Part shown: piece after piece, positions 43,301-52,772 of the stretch
How the letters are laid out: the number at the start of each line of letters is the position of its first letter
Position numbering within the stretch: the first letter of the stretch is position 1
Source of the DNA: an uncultured Collinsella sp.
Lineage (GTDB): Bacteria; Actinomycetota; Coriobacteriia; Coriobacteriales; Coriobacteriaceae
Reading direction: 5' to 3'
NCBI GenBank assembly: GCA_900545445.1
Contig: UQZH01000007.1
Span: 1 to 63,414 of the forward strand
Length of the DNA: 63,414 nt
The notes under the pieces: generated by a model
Database searches by the model: none
Told to the model about the DNA's origin: nothing
Seen by the model: only the letters and a program-made list of their open reading frames with translations
Program-made: the position numbers and the translations under genes

Positions 43301-46300
43301 ATCGAAACCGGCAATTGCACCAGCGGCAAGATTGCCCAGGTCGGCGGTCTTATCGGCTGCATCGCACAGAGCACCTATGGGGCTGATGGGGCAATAGCCA
43401 ACTCGGCCAAAAAGGACGTTAACATTACGGGCCTTTCGTTCAACTCGTTCAAGATGGGAGTCGGAAAGAACGGCGATAAGCTCAATGGCGTGGGCGGTCT
43501 CTTGGGTTATAGCTGGGGCAACGCGGTCGTAACTATCGGAGATGACAACATTAACAAGAGTGAAAACTCCTATGCTTTGAAAACGACCAACGCTTCTATA
43601 ATCGCGACTGTGGATGATTCCAAGGAGCTTGGCGGCCTTGTATACGCAGCCAGCGGTCACTGGATTATCAACAACTACGCCATCGATCTCTCGGGCACAA
43701 AGATTAATGCAGGCGCCGCTCAGACGCTCGGCGTTCTAGTTTGCCGCGGCTGCAAGGTGGATGATAAGACGACATATGGCGTCGAGAGCTACCTAGGCCT
43801 GTACTTGGAGGACAGGGCTTATTGGGATACCGCCTATAGGGTGCCCACCGGCGAGGGGGCCATCGTTGCGTCGGGCGTAACGTCTTTCGATGAATGGGTT
43901 GGCAGCGGTGTAAAACCAAACAACGGCAGCAAGCTCATGGACGCCGACTGGAACACGGTCGTTTCGCTACACACACAGAAAAACAAGCTGGACATGGACG
44001 GCGATGCCACAAAAGACAACAGCTACCAGAACCGCTCGACTTTCGGCCAAAGTCACAAAACGAACGGCAATACCCGCTACTTCTACAACCTCGACGGAGC
44101 CTATGATAGGTGTGAAGGCGGCTTTAGCGGCGGCCAAATCAATACGGCGGACAAGCTGCTCTTATGGTCTGCTTTCTGCTATGCTCCCGCCGGTATTCGT
44201 TCGACAATCGTTCCCGATGGTACGACAGGGCTTGATGGTTCCATAACCATAACCGGCACAATCGATTTGGCCGGCTACAGCTACTATCCCACTCAACCGA
44301 TCGGAGAGGTGACGGTTAATAATGCGGCCATCACCTTCTACTACTCCAAGATCAAGGCCGAGCAGAATGGCAACAAGCTAAACTCCGATGCCACCCAGCA
44401 CGAGAACATGCACTGCGGTCTTTTTCGAACGGTGGCAAACGGCGATCTCACAGTAAAAAACGTCACTTTGCGTGGTACTGTTGGGCCCGTTATCAATGAC
44501 GGAAAGAGCTCTGAAGACACTGATGGAGCAAGCGGAAGCTCATCGGGCGCGCTCGTGTGCCGCTACGTGTGTGGGTCCAGCGACGGCAATGGCACCAAGA
44601 TTAGAAAGATCTCAATTGATGGTCTTACGCTCAACAATCTGATTGTCGACGGCGCCAACAGCGCCACGGACGCTAACGCCTATATGCCTCTGCTCATCAA
44701 CGAGATGCAGAAGTACGTGAGCCTGAACGCGAAGAATATCAAGACTACTGGGTACACGAGTGGCACCAAGGCGGCTACGTCGCTGTTCGGAAAGCTTGGT
44801 GTAGGCAGTGAGGCCGATCAGGTGACGGCGAAGTTTGAGCAAATCAGCTTGCCCAGCCAAAAGAACAATACGATCTTCACCCATGCGAGCCTGCTGGAGA
44901 GTTTTGGCTACGGAAGCACGAGCACGGGCTCTGCGGACTACACCTTTACTAGGGCTGATGCCGATGCGGGCAAGGTGACCTACGGATCCGAGATTGATGG
45001 GAGTACGGAGTACCCGGGCAAGCAGCTTTGGTATTACGACGAAGCGACGTATGGTGCCGTGAGCGGCTATGTGACGGTTGATGGTAAGAAGGACGGTGAC
45101 GTCAGGCCTTGGTTCGGTGACTACCTTCCTTATGTTTACAAGGGAAAAGCCGCCGAGGATGGCGTCCAGTATCACGAAATTAAAGTCAACCAGCGCATTC
45201 CAAAGCTGGTAATGGGATGTGGTACCTACGGCGATCCTTATTCCGTCACAAACGCGGCGGAGATGAATGCCATTGCCAACTACATTAATAACATGACGGC
45301 GCTTGACGGCTGGGAGGTCACCATTGTCGCCGACCAGGGTAGGCTCTGCACTCGCCGCAGCAGCGATCACTCGACCGACAATGAGGTTACGTACGTCTAC
45401 AAGCAGGCGAACGGTACCGATAATAAATGGGAGAAGAAGACCGGAGACGCGTCGACCAATTCCCCGCAGACGCTGAGCGACGAAACCATGCACCGCTATA
45501 TGCAGAGCGCGTATTACAGCATCGAGCCTACTGAGGGCAATATGATTACTCTCGACGGCGCATCGTTTGGCGGTTTTGGAAATAGGGCCAACCCGTTTAG
45601 GGGCGTCATCGTTGGCAACTTTGGCAGTGATAATAAAAACGCAACCATCAAGATAGAGAATAACGAGGGTTCGCTTCGCGGCCTTATTCCCTATAGTTAC
45701 GGCAGCGTGGTGCGCGATCTGAATATTCGCTATGTGAACGCGTCGGCGACTATTACTTATTCTGCCAAGGATGCCGACGGCGTTCCAACGGCGTTTTTCG
45801 GTGGCGTTGTCGGCTGCATCCTTGGTGGCGATAACATTATCGATGGCGTGGTCGTTAATGGGACGACGGCCGAAAACCCTACAACGGGATTTACCGTCAC
45901 GGGCGGTGGCGACAAGCCGCATCTTGTTCCCATTGGTGGCTACGTCGGTGCCATTGCGGGTGGCGGCGTGATTTTCCGCAATATGGACAAAAGCGGAAAA
46001 TCTTCCTGGCGTGCTGGAACTGGTGACAAATCTCGTGGTCTGGGAAAGGGCAACTTTGATCTCTACAACAATCCCTACGTCGGTCGCGTGATTGATGGCT
46101 ATGCCTTTAGCGAGGGCTGTAAGGTTGAAAACGGTAACGCTAACTACCAGATTAACGAGCTCACAAAAAAAGGAACCCCCTGTGTCACCACCACGGGCAC
46201 CGACAACAAGTACCTCGGCACTAACGCCGAGGCTCCTGTGACCATGGTGAAAAACGCCCAGGGCCTTTTGGTGCTCTCGGCCATCATCAGCTCGGGTGCG

Positions 46301-49300
46301 GGTGCTGGCGCGGCACATACCAACTACTCCAATAATGGCGTGTTCCGCGGTTCCAAGGCTTACTGGGGCAGCGATTCGCAAGACCCGGCGATATGCGGCT
46401 ACCTGTTTGGCAACAAGGAATATGGCAAGGTGCGGAATGCTAACTACGCAAATGTGGGCAAGCCTGAGAGTGCTGCCGGCGATTTCGAAATCGCCAAAAA
46501 CGACGACCAGAAGGCCCCCGGCAAGCAGGGGTGGCACGGCCCGCTCGACCATGATGACGATGTAAATTCGCCCTACCTGGTGGCGTCCTACGCTGCCGAC
46601 TACCAAACGGGCTATGTGTGCGCGTCGAAATCGATCGGCATGAGCTTGGAGTTCAAGCAGGGCGACACCTACGATATGACCGACTACGGCACGGGGTACG
46701 TGGGCCTAAACGGCTGCTACTATTCCAATGCCTGCAATTCGAACCAGCCGGGCACCGACCGCGACCGTATTACGCCGCACGTAGCCACGATCGACGGTAA
46801 CGGCGCCACCATCACGGTGGGTACCGAAGGCACCGCCTACGGCGTCGTCGAATACGCCGACGACGACTATAAGGTCTCGGGCGTGGGTGGTCTATTCAGC
46901 ACCGTGATGTTCACCTCCACCAATGTGGGGCAGAGCGTCACCGCGAACGATGGCGCGCAGGTCAAAGACCTCACCTTTAGCAACTGCAACGTAGCGCTCA
47001 CCTATATCGACACCAACGGCGAAGCCAAACCAGGAGAGGCGCCGAACGACCTTACCGGTGCCGGCCTTTTGGCGGGTGCAACGGCCAACTACGACGACGG
47101 CACGTGCGGCATCTACCGCAACGTGCAGATGAAGAACTGCACCGTGTCGGGCGCAAAGAGCGTAGGAGGGCTTCTTGGCAGCTCGGGCCGCGCCAGACGA
47201 ACTACGAGCGAAGACAGAACCTATATGGTCGAGTTCGGGGACGGGTGGGGCCCCGCGTATCTCTATGACTGCTCATACACTGGCCTTAACGTCACGGGCG
47301 AGAAGAATGTCGGTGGCTATGTGGGTACGGTCGCCTCGGCGTGCGGTGTGTGGACAACCGCAGGCACAGGGGTGAGCGAAAGGACCGTTGGCAAAAACTC
47401 GACCATAACTGCCACAGGGACAGTGCCCTACGTGGGCGGCGTGCTCGGCTATGTCGAAAGAAGCGATATCTCGGTCAACACCAACATCGGCACCACCACA
47501 GCGGCCCAGTCGTCGTGCACGGCAGTCATCTCTGGGGTAAACGTGCTAGCCACCGGGTCGAACTCCGATGACCATATGGGCGCCGGCGGCGTGGTCGGAC
47601 GCGCCCGTGGCGGCGTTATTTCTATGAGCAACGTGCGCATTGATGGCGGAAACGGCACCGAGAACGCCGTCATCGGCGATAAGGCCGGAACGAACAATAG
47701 CATCTACAATGCGGGCGGCCTGATTGGTGAGGTTACGAGTAGCGGTAGCCCCAACAAGTACTGGTTCGACGACTGCAGTGTCAAGAATGTCAGCATCGCC
47801 GGCACCGGCAAATGCTCGGGCGGGCTTATCGGCTACTTCTTCAGCAATGTGAATATAGCCTGCAACAACATCGCGATCGAGAACGCTACGATTAAGGGTA
47901 ACTGGAGCGGCGGTCTGCTGGGCGCGAATAACGCGAGTAACAGCGGATCCGTCGTCATCGACGTTACCAACACAAAGGTATCCAACACCACGTTTAGCGA
48001 AAGGTCCAACGGCGGCATTATGGGCGACGGGCGCGGCCAGTTCCATCTGTTAAACGTGCTCATGGACAGCAATAGCTACAATGCGGGCAAAACCCAGGGC
48101 GTACTCTTGGGCGAGGTTGACACGGGGGATGGTAAGTACAGCCTTTCCGCAGCGGGCGTGGAAGTAAAGCCCGGTAGTGGCAAGACCACGAGCGACCTGC
48201 CGCCGATGGTTTACACGACCAATACGAATACGGCTGCTGTTAACGAGAAAACTTATATTGCCTTCGGCGACTACAACGGCACGGCTGCCGCGCCCAACGA
48301 GAACAAAACGCTTTACGGCGCAGGCGATACTGCTACCACGGCAACGAGTCCGTACGTGACCACGAGGCCCGTGAGCACGCTGGCGGTGCGTGCCTCCGAC
48401 GGCGACACCACCGACCGCTACCTGTTTGGCGACGGCGCCGCCATTGACACCGCGACGACCATCCAAAGCCAAGCGGGTGCCCGCGTTCCCGGCCGCTACA
48501 CCTACACCAACATCGCCGGCATCAATGATGCCGGCGCATACCAAAACACGAGCACCTATAGCGCGGACAGCTCGCGTAGCACCTATAACGCTAACAACAT
48601 TACTTCGGGCAAGAAGGCCAAAACTGACTTCCCCGTGCTCGTGATTCCGGGCAACGATACCACGACGGTGGAGAGCTACCTGAACATCGTGACCAATGGC
48701 GGCTTCTCCGATGCCCGCCGCCTCAACGGCAGCACCGCGCATGTGACCGCCACCGCCGAGGTCTTCTCGCTCGCCGATAACGGCACCTTCGTCAAGGACG
48801 TAGCCGCCTCGCAAGCGCCCACGCTCAAGGTGCTCAACAATGGCACGAGCTCTATGGCATTCCGCGCGAGCACCGACTGGGACAATGAGCAGGGGCGCTT
48901 CACGCTGCTTACGGTCACCTTTAGCGAGGCCGGCCAGAGCTACCGTGTACAGGTACCCATCATCGTCAAGCGCATGCTCGAGATCGACTTTACCGCCACC
49001 TACTCCGAAGGTGCGAACTTCAAGGCTGCCGACTATGCGACAAAATACGACAAGCACGTGCTTGTGAGCAGCGGCGATACCATGACCGGTTACCTTACCT
49101 GGACCTATGGCAGCGCCCGGGGCGAGGCAGTCGATTACGGCTGGAACACGCTGCTCGAAGCCGGCGGCTCCATGGGCCCGCTCAACAAGAGCATCACCTT
49201 CGGCGCCACGCTGCCCGAGGGCACGCAGCTTACGCTCGTGGACACTGCTCATAACAACCGTGAATATCACTGCACGGTGGGCACGGGTGGCGCGACGTCA

Positions 49301-50992
49301 GTCAAGCTCACCGAGTTTGTGGACGCCAGCAAGAATGCCTACGTCGAGCCATGGCTGAGTGAAACCGTGGGCGTGAAGGCCAAGGAGGATAAGGAAAACG
49401 GCGCTTGGGTCAAGCTCACCGATGACGAGGTTGCGAACAAGAGCCAGGCCGAACTCGCGAAGATGGCTGGCGCCAAGGTCGATGGCGCGTACTACCGCGC
49501 GCGCACTTCTTCCGACGCGACGGGCACGTTCTATACCCTCTCCGTTGATAAGGAAGAGCCCAAGAGCGAAAACTTCTACTTGGTGGTGCGCACGCCGGCG
49601 GGCTCTGCGGGCGTCAACGGCTACACTGCAACTACGGTCGACACGAGCCTCAACGAGCACATTAACTACCTGCTGCGAGGCAAGAAAGCAGCCGACGGCA
49701 AGGCTGCCGAGGATGGGCACCAGAATACGCCCTCGACCTACAGCGTGGCATCAAACTACACGCACAGCCTCGTTGACAACAAGCGTAACCTCGTCGACAA
49801 CAGGGACAGCATCAACCGGATGGAGCTCAAGGAAGCCACCTATTCGCTTTCCATGAACGTGAGCGACACCGTGACGTTTGACTTGAGCCAGCAATACACG
49901 AGCTCTGACGCGCTGTATTATCAGCTCGATTCGTCGCTTGTCATCTATCACGATGGCGTCATCGCGGGCTCGGTAGGATACCCCACGGGCACGCAGGGCA
50001 CGTATGAGTTCTACGTTAAGGTGGGTGATAACTACTACACCTGGGGCGGGTCGGGTTGGAATCTGGCCGGCACGAAGGAGACCCCAGTGGTGTCGGGCCT
50101 TAGTTGGACTGCGAACGGTGGCGACATGTCACTGGTGCTTGCCGATGCTGAGGGTAATCCCATCGATATGTCGGGCCTGCGCGAGATCGCCAAGAACCAT
50201 GTCAACGCCTTCACCGTTACCATGAGGGCCGCGCTCACCATGACGGAGCCTGCCTGCCAGGCGGGTATCGTGGCCTCGCAGAACAGCGGCACCGACCGCT
50301 ACACCAAACCCAACTACCGCGCGTACCTTTCCACGCATGCCGACACGCTCAGCACCAGTAGCAACTCGGCATACAACGATGGCGGCGCCGGCTACTACCG
50401 TATGGATGTGGGCTCATCGACCATCGCGCTCGAGGCGTCTAAGAAATCCCAGTTGGGCATCAACATCGATGACCTCAAGTCCGCTGACGGCGAGATCGCT
50501 CTGGTGGGTACCTACGACCTGAGCAAGCTCACGGGCGCCGAGGCTAAGATCGACGCCGCAAGCACGGTGACCTACACGCTGAGCCTGGAGCAGCGGCAAG
50601 ATAATGGCGGCTATGCTCCGGTCGGCGATATCTCGAACTACATTACGGTGCTCGGCAGCGATTACCTAGGCACGGGTGCGGCATCCGCCGACGGCAACAG
50701 CTATGTGTTCACCGACACCAAGACCAACGGCGCGTTCCTCACGCGCGACGGCAACAGCCTTGCCTTTAAGCATGCCTTCCGCGTTAAAGTGAATACGAAT
50801 GTTGAGGGTGAGAACCAAACTTACGCAAACTACCGCTTGGTGCTTACGGCCAATATTATGACCGGCAACGTTGTCGACGACACACCGGTCAACGTTAGCA
50901 ACCTTGATGGCTATTCGCACTCCGACTACGTGACGTACACGCTAGCGCGCATCAACACCGAGGGCATTCGGCACGAGACGAAAACCAACTAG
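40340..50992 (+). CDS. 3550-residue surface protein with many GGxxG (GLUG-like) repeats
   Basis: A single uninterrupted frame of 10.6 kb. The signal peptide covers about residues 1-30 (ending FAQE). A Gly/Asp/Thr-rich spacer runs to about 145. The middle is a beta-solenoid-like run with about 19 glycine turns, for example AGGLIGEA, AGGLIGKA, GGLVGKV, VGGLLGYS, FGGVVGCI, VGGYVGTV, SGGLIGYF and NGGIMGDG. These match the GLUG-type motif known from bacterial adhesins. The last ~900 residues have other beta domains. The C-terminus (RHETKTN) has no LPxTG-type signal or membrane anchor, unlike the proteins at 7625 and 9947. How it is held to the cell is unknown; the three single-pass proteins ahead of it are candidates. 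Confidence 0.85.
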   Translation: MRTAKRITTACLTAIMIFQALAPSTEVFAQELDAVMEASVSAARAAGNTARSVQDAVATALQDADQAASDDAATTPGADAGATEGGDGSTNAGESQDSTTDGTTNGDTPTEGDASQDDAAADEGAADGEQADDADADAADQANTAPTIATVEDLRHALGDGNVITDDLGAVTAITFESNADLIAISNTDPAIYQNANISKGGSTGIDFDVCGAEIVDGLGSLTFQGFGSDAYPFKGALNLGDRTLTVNKTLFNNIELSDANSTVKLTWKGTDAQPIVAAKVTGADKTLAATVTVGTPKSDTEKDICKLTSPLVGEVTGALTLNATYTTSANSPLAVDMQSSAGNMGLLVNTLAERASFTLAGLALPDKLNGTPTINATADGANAGGLIGEAQEGATVALPTGVDVSALSVAGKNAAGGLIGKATNLTLNIADGVTVKPACNVGDKDSACSGGVIGDVSFAQGFIVKPNMFDLGELVTLGATQRAGALFGVADISNGDIVVQGGTYKSKLALPEEVSVNGSYGGLVGKVFATAKGVDEPLRAFVVQKDADKKTCSIEFELAGKLSDAGGVVGYVGDSSAPNPQPVAVVLDGVTVACKGGASARTDAGKFGGAVGVVDTRNVLDVRDFKLTSDNPIGKAQSNRAAGIAGSAWNAVIKFSGITDLSGASFAENSTTGQLVYENHNALIFAVGDGSDADKGAAGWTFKRSNTASKTDDIATYGEVIRLGGDFIKLDVDTHKLTLPDSLTAANGAYTLTSVEDFAKLAITWQTNGYYSMVEGVSENNPNILQSSTITVNGTIDLKGTGLTGFTQDRADGSQVFSGTLNGGGTINLAVGEAYGKRGEAVLDGNDTTNGNGKIYRHGRLGLFAAVNGATISNVTIAGSMKFDNGSAIDAGSLAGAIVGNLSLSGVTCKTNIACDDTFANDVNIGGIAGSVLAASTVAFKDNSRAQATIAATKTLNGNSRIGGAIGYVGDYGSSFNVAGLEVAGSIETGNCTSGKIAQVGGLIGCIAQSTYGADGAIANSAKKDVNITGLSFNSFKMGVGKNGDKLNGVGGLLGYSWGNAVVTIGDDNINKSENSYALKTTNASIIATVDDSKELGGLVYAASGHWIINNYAIDLSGTKINAGAAQTLGVLVCRGCKVDDKTTYGVESYLGLYLEDRAYWDTAYRVPTGEGAIVASGVTSFDEWVGSGVKPNNGSKLMDADWNTVVSLHTQKNKLDMDGDATKDNSYQNRSTFGQSHKTNGNTRYFYNLDGAYDRCEGGFSGGQINTADKLLLWSAFCYAPAGIRSTIVPDGTTGLDGSITITGTIDLAGYSYYPTQPIGEVTVNNAAITFYYSKIKAEQNGNKLNSDATQHENMHCGLFRTVANGDLTVKNVTLRGTVGPVINDGKSSEDTDGASGSSSGALVCRYVCGSSDGNGTKIRKISIDGLTLNNLIVDGANSATDANAYMPLLINEMQKYVSLNAKNIKTTGYTSGTKAATSLFGKLGVGSEADQVTAKFEQISLPSQKNNTIFTHASLLESFGYGSTSTGSADYTFTRADADAGKVTYGSEIDGSTEYPGKQLWYYDEATYGAVSGYVTVDGKKDGDVRPWFGDYLPYVYKGKAAEDGVQYHEIKVNQRIPKLVMGCGTYGDPYSVTNAAEMNAIANYINNMTALDGWEVTIVADQGRLCTRRSSDHSTDNEVTYVYKQANGTDNKWEKKTGDASTNSPQTLSDETMHRYMQSAYYSIEPTEGNMITLDGASFGGFGNRANPFRGVIVGNFGSDNKNATIKIENNEGSLRGLIPYSYGSVVRDLNIRYVNASATITYSAKDADGVPTAFFGGVVGCILGGDNIIDGVVVNGTTAENPTTGFTVTGGGDKPHLVPIGGYVGAIAGGGVIFRNMDKSGKSSWRAGTGDKSRGLGKGNFDLYNNPYVGRVIDGYAFSEGCKVENGNANYQINELTKKGTPCVTTTGTDNKYLGTNAEAPVTMVKNAQGLLVLSAIISSGAGAGAAHTNYSNNGVFRGSKAYWGSDSQDPAICGYLFGNKEYGKVRNANYANVGKPESAAGDFEIAKNDDQKAPGKQGWHGPLDHDDDVNSPYLVASYAADYQTGYVCASKSIGMSLEFKQGDTYDMTDYGTGYVGLNGCYYSNACNSNQPGTDRDRITPHVATIDGNGATITVGTEGTAYGVVEYADDDYKVSGVGGLFSTVMFTSTNVGQSVTANDGAQVKDLTFSNCNVALTYIDTNGEAKPGEAPNDLTGAGLLAGATANYDDGTCGIYRNVQMKNCTVSGAKSVGGLLGSSGRARRTTSEDRTYMVEFGDGWGPAYLYDCSYTGLNVTGEKNVGGYVGTVASACGVWTTAGTGVSERTVGKNSTITATGTVPYVGGVLGYVERSDISVNTNIGTTTAAQSSCTAVISGVNVLATGSNSDDHMGAGGVVGRARGGVISMSNVRIDGGNGTENAVIGDKAGTNNSIYNAGGLIGEVTSSGSPNKYWFDDCSVKNVSIAGTGKCSGGLIGYFFSNVNIACNNIAIENATIKGNWSGGLLGANNASNSGSVVIDVTNTKVSNTTFSERSNGGIMGDGRGQFHLLNVLMDSNSYNAGKTQGVLLGEVDTGDGKYSLSAAGVEVKPGSGKTTSDLPPMVYTTNTNTAAVNEKTYIAFGDYNGTAAAPNENKTLYGAGDTATTATSPYVTTRPVSTLAVRASDGDTTDRYLFGDGAAIDTATTIQSQAGARVPGRYTYTNIAGINDAGAYQNTSTYSADSSRSTYNANNITSGKKAKTDFPVLVIPGNDTTTVESYLNIVTNGGFSDARRLNGSTAHVTATAEVFSLADNGTFVKDVAASQAPTLKVLNNGTSSMAFRASTDWDNEQGRFTLLTVTFSEAGQSYRVQVPIIVKRMLEIDFTATYSEGANFKAADYATKYDKHVLVSSGDTMTGYLTWTYGSARGEAVDYGWNTLLEAGGSMGPLNKSITFGATLPEGTQLTLVDTAHNNREYHCTVGTGGATSVKLTEFVDASKNAYVEPWLSETVGVKAKEDKENGAWVKLTDDEVANKSQAELAKMAGAKVDGAYYRARTSSDATGTFYTLSVDKEEPKSENFYLVVRTPAGSAGVNGYTATTVDTSLNEHINYLLRGKKAADGKAAEDGHQNTPSTYSVASNYTHSLVDNKRNLVDNRDSINRMELKEATYSLSMNVSDTVTFDLSQQYTSSDALYYQLDSSLVIYHDGVIAGSVGYPTGTQGTYEFYVKVGDNYYTWGGSGWNLAGTKETPVVSGLSWTANGGDMSLVLADAEGNPIDMSGLREIAKNHVNAFTVTMRAALTMTEPACQAGIVASQNSGTDRYTKPNYRAYLSTHADTLSTSSNSAYNDGGAGYYRMDVGSSTIALEASKKSQLGINIDDLKSADGEIALVGTYDLSKLTGAEAKIDAASTVTYTLSLEQRQDNGGYAPVGDISNYITVLGSDYLGTGAASADGNSYVFTDTKTNGAFLTRDGNSLAFKHAFRVKVNTNVEGENQTYANYRLVLTANIMTGNVVDDTPVNVSNLDGYSHSDYVTYTLARINTEGIRHETKTN

Positions 50993-51001
50993 CTACGCGA
51001 G

Positions 51002-51032
51002 GGGCGGCAACCACCCGGTTGCCGCCCTTTTT
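51002..51032 (+). terminator. Terminator of the giant surface operon
   Basis: GGGCGGCAACC pairs perfectly with GGTTGCCGCCC around 4 nt and is followed by TTTTT, 10 nt past the stop. Confidence 0.93.
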
Positions 51033-51068
51033 CTTGTTCGCTTGGCCTACTGCTGCCCCAGCTCTCCA

Positions 51069-51165
51069 CCAACTTTCCAGCTTTCCACTTAACTTACCAC
51101 TCAAGGTGGAAAGCTGGAAAGTTAAGTGGAAAGCTGGTAAGTTAGGTGGAAAGTTGGAAAGTTGG
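51069..51165. repeat. Palindromic array of 20-bp units before the AlbA_2 gene
   Basis: Three plus-oriented units of the form GTGGAAAGCTGGAAAGTTAA start at 51106, 51126 and 51146, an exact 20-bp pitch. A full minus-oriented unit (51069-51088) and a 12-bp partial one (51089-51100) face them across 5 nt. The last unit runs to within 10 nt of the start codon and its GGGAGG neighbour is the ribosome site. Confidence 0.92.
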
Positions 51166-51175
51166 GAGGTTCGGC

Positions 51176-52645
51176 ATGAATGAGGAGTGGTTGGCGCAGG
51201 TTATCCATCATCTGCGGGCAATAGGAAACGACACCCAGCAGTACGAAGTAAAAGAAGCCAAGGGCGCGCTCCCCAAAAGCATCGTCGAGACGCTTTCGGC
51301 ATTTTCCAACGCGCAGGGCGGCTTTATCATCCTCGGCATTTCCGAAAAGAACGGGTTTATGCCCGTCGAGGGTTTTGATGCCCGCAAGATGCAAGACGCC
51401 CTCTCTTCTGCATGTGAAAAGCTGACGCCCGTTGTGAGGCCGGATATCCAAGTGCTCCCCTTCGAGGGTAAGCTGGTGCTTTGCGCGCGCATCAAAGAAA
51501 TGCATCCACGCGATAAACCCTGCTATATTGCGGCACGCGGAATGTACGATTCGTCCTTTATCCGTACGGGCGACGGCGACCGGCGCATGACTCCCTACGA
51601 AATCGATCGCTTTATGGAGGAGCATGTTCAGCCTACATACGACGACGAGCCGGTCGAAGGTGCCACGCTCGATGACCTTGACGCCGATCTTTTGCAAGGG
51701 TTTATAAAACGTCAGCGCGAGCTGCACCCTAGGCTTTTGGGCACCAGAAGCGATGACGAGATTCTCCTTGACCTGCATGTGACAAAAAGGGTGGACGACG
51801 CAATCGTGCCGACGCTTGCCGCAATTGTCGCGATGGGACGGTTTCCGCAAAAGTTCTTCCCACGTCTCAATGTGACCTTTACGGCGTACCCCGGGACTAC
51901 AAAAACGCAGCGAGTAAGCGATAACAAGCGTTTTGTGGATTCTCAGACCATTTTGGGTCCAATCCCTTTCATGATTGAGGACGTGCTTGCCGCCGTTGCG
52001 AGAAACACCCGAAACGCCGCGGTTATCGAGGGCGCGTTCCGGAAAGATGTGCCCGATTATCCGCCCGTGGCGCTGCGCGAGGCGGTGGCGAACGCACTCA
52101 TGCACCGCGACTACTCTTCCGCCGCGCGTGGCTCACAAGTTCAGGTCAACCTGTATATCGACCGCGTCGAGATTCTCAATCCCGGCGGGCTGTACGGCGA
52201 TGTAACGATCGATTCGCTGGGAGTTTCTGGGGTTTCGTCATCCAGAAACCAGTTCCTTTCAAATATCCTCGAGACCACGCCGTACCCAGACGGTGGCTAC
52301 GTGGTCGAAAATCGCGGCACTGGTTATCAGGAGATAGGTGAGCAGCTCGAGCGGGCAAACATGTTGCCGCCCGAACCAAAGAACTCGACAGTTTCTTTTT
52401 CGTTGACGTTCGATAAGCGAAAGATAATGCGGGCGGAACAGGTGACGTCTGTGGGGCATGTGGACGAGGCAATCTTGGATTACCTGGCAACACATTCTTC
52501 GGCCTCGACCAAGGAGCTCACCGACGCTTCGGGTTTGAGCAGGAGCGCCGTTTCCAACCACATAAAAGGCTTGATTGGTGCGGGCAAGATTGAGGCGATG
52601 GAGCCTCCGCGCAGCCCGCGACAACGGTATCGACTCGCGAAGTAG
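51176..52645 (+). CDS. AlbA_2/Schlafen-type regulator with C-terminal winged helix
   Basis: 489 residues of the COG2865-like class. The AlbA_2 domain (about 10-130) has 'EVKEAKGALPKSIVETLSAFSNAQGGFIILGI'. A GHKL-like ATPase region follows with 'LREAVANALMHRDYSS' and 'NPGGLYGDVT'. A winged helix lies at the end (about 435-489; 'ASTKELTDASGLSRSAVSNHIKGLIGAG'). Such proteins are annotated as predicted transcriptional regulators; some relatives act in phage defence or RNA cleavage. The start at 51176 sits 5 nt after GGGAGG. The gene is bracketed by related 20-bp-unit arrays, which suggests self-regulation or cassette mobility. Confidence 0.88.
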   Translation: MNEEWLAQVIHHLRAIGNDTQQYEVKEAKGALPKSIVETLSAFSNAQGGFIILGISEKNGFMPVEGFDARKMQDALSSACEKLTPVVRPDIQVLPFEGKLVLCARIKEMHPRDKPCYIAARGMYDSSFIRTGDGDRRMTPYEIDRFMEEHVQPTYDDEPVEGATLDDLDADLLQGFIKRQRELHPRLLGTRSDDEILLDLHVTKRVDDAIVPTLAAIVAMGRFPQKFFPRLNVTFTAYPGTTKTQRVSDNKRFVDSQTILGPIPFMIEDVLAAVARNTRNAAVIEGAFRKDVPDYPPVALREAVANALMHRDYSSAARGSQVQVNLYIDRVEILNPGGLYGDVTIDSLGVSGVSSSRNQFLSNILETTPYPDGGYVVENRGTGYQEIGEQLERANMLPPEPKNSTVSFSLTFDKRKIMRAEQVTSVGHVDEAILDYLATHSSASTKELTDASGLSRSAVSNHIKGLIGAGKIEAMEPPRSPRQRYRLAK

Positions 52646-52671
52646 GGCTGTCCGTCGCCCATGCTTCGGTC

Positions 52672-52772
52672 TCCCAACTTCTTTCCAGCTTTCCACTTAA
52701 CTTACCACTTAAGGTGGAAAGCTGGAAAGTTAAGTGGAAAGTTGGGAAGCAAGTGGAAAGCTGACATGTTAG
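52672..52772. repeat. Second palindromic 20-bp-unit array, after the AlbA_2 gene
   Basis: Plus-oriented units begin at 52714, 52734 and 52753 (lengths 20, 19 and 20), facing minus-oriented units at about 52674-52706. The core of this array matches the one before the gene over about 60 bp. The gene is thus flanked by direct copies of the same palindromic array. Confidence 0.9.

Noticed and set aside
51176..52645. RecG-like helicase
   Set aside because: Family members are sometimes named so, but no helicase motifs are present; the domains are AlbA_2, a GHKL-like region and a winged helix.
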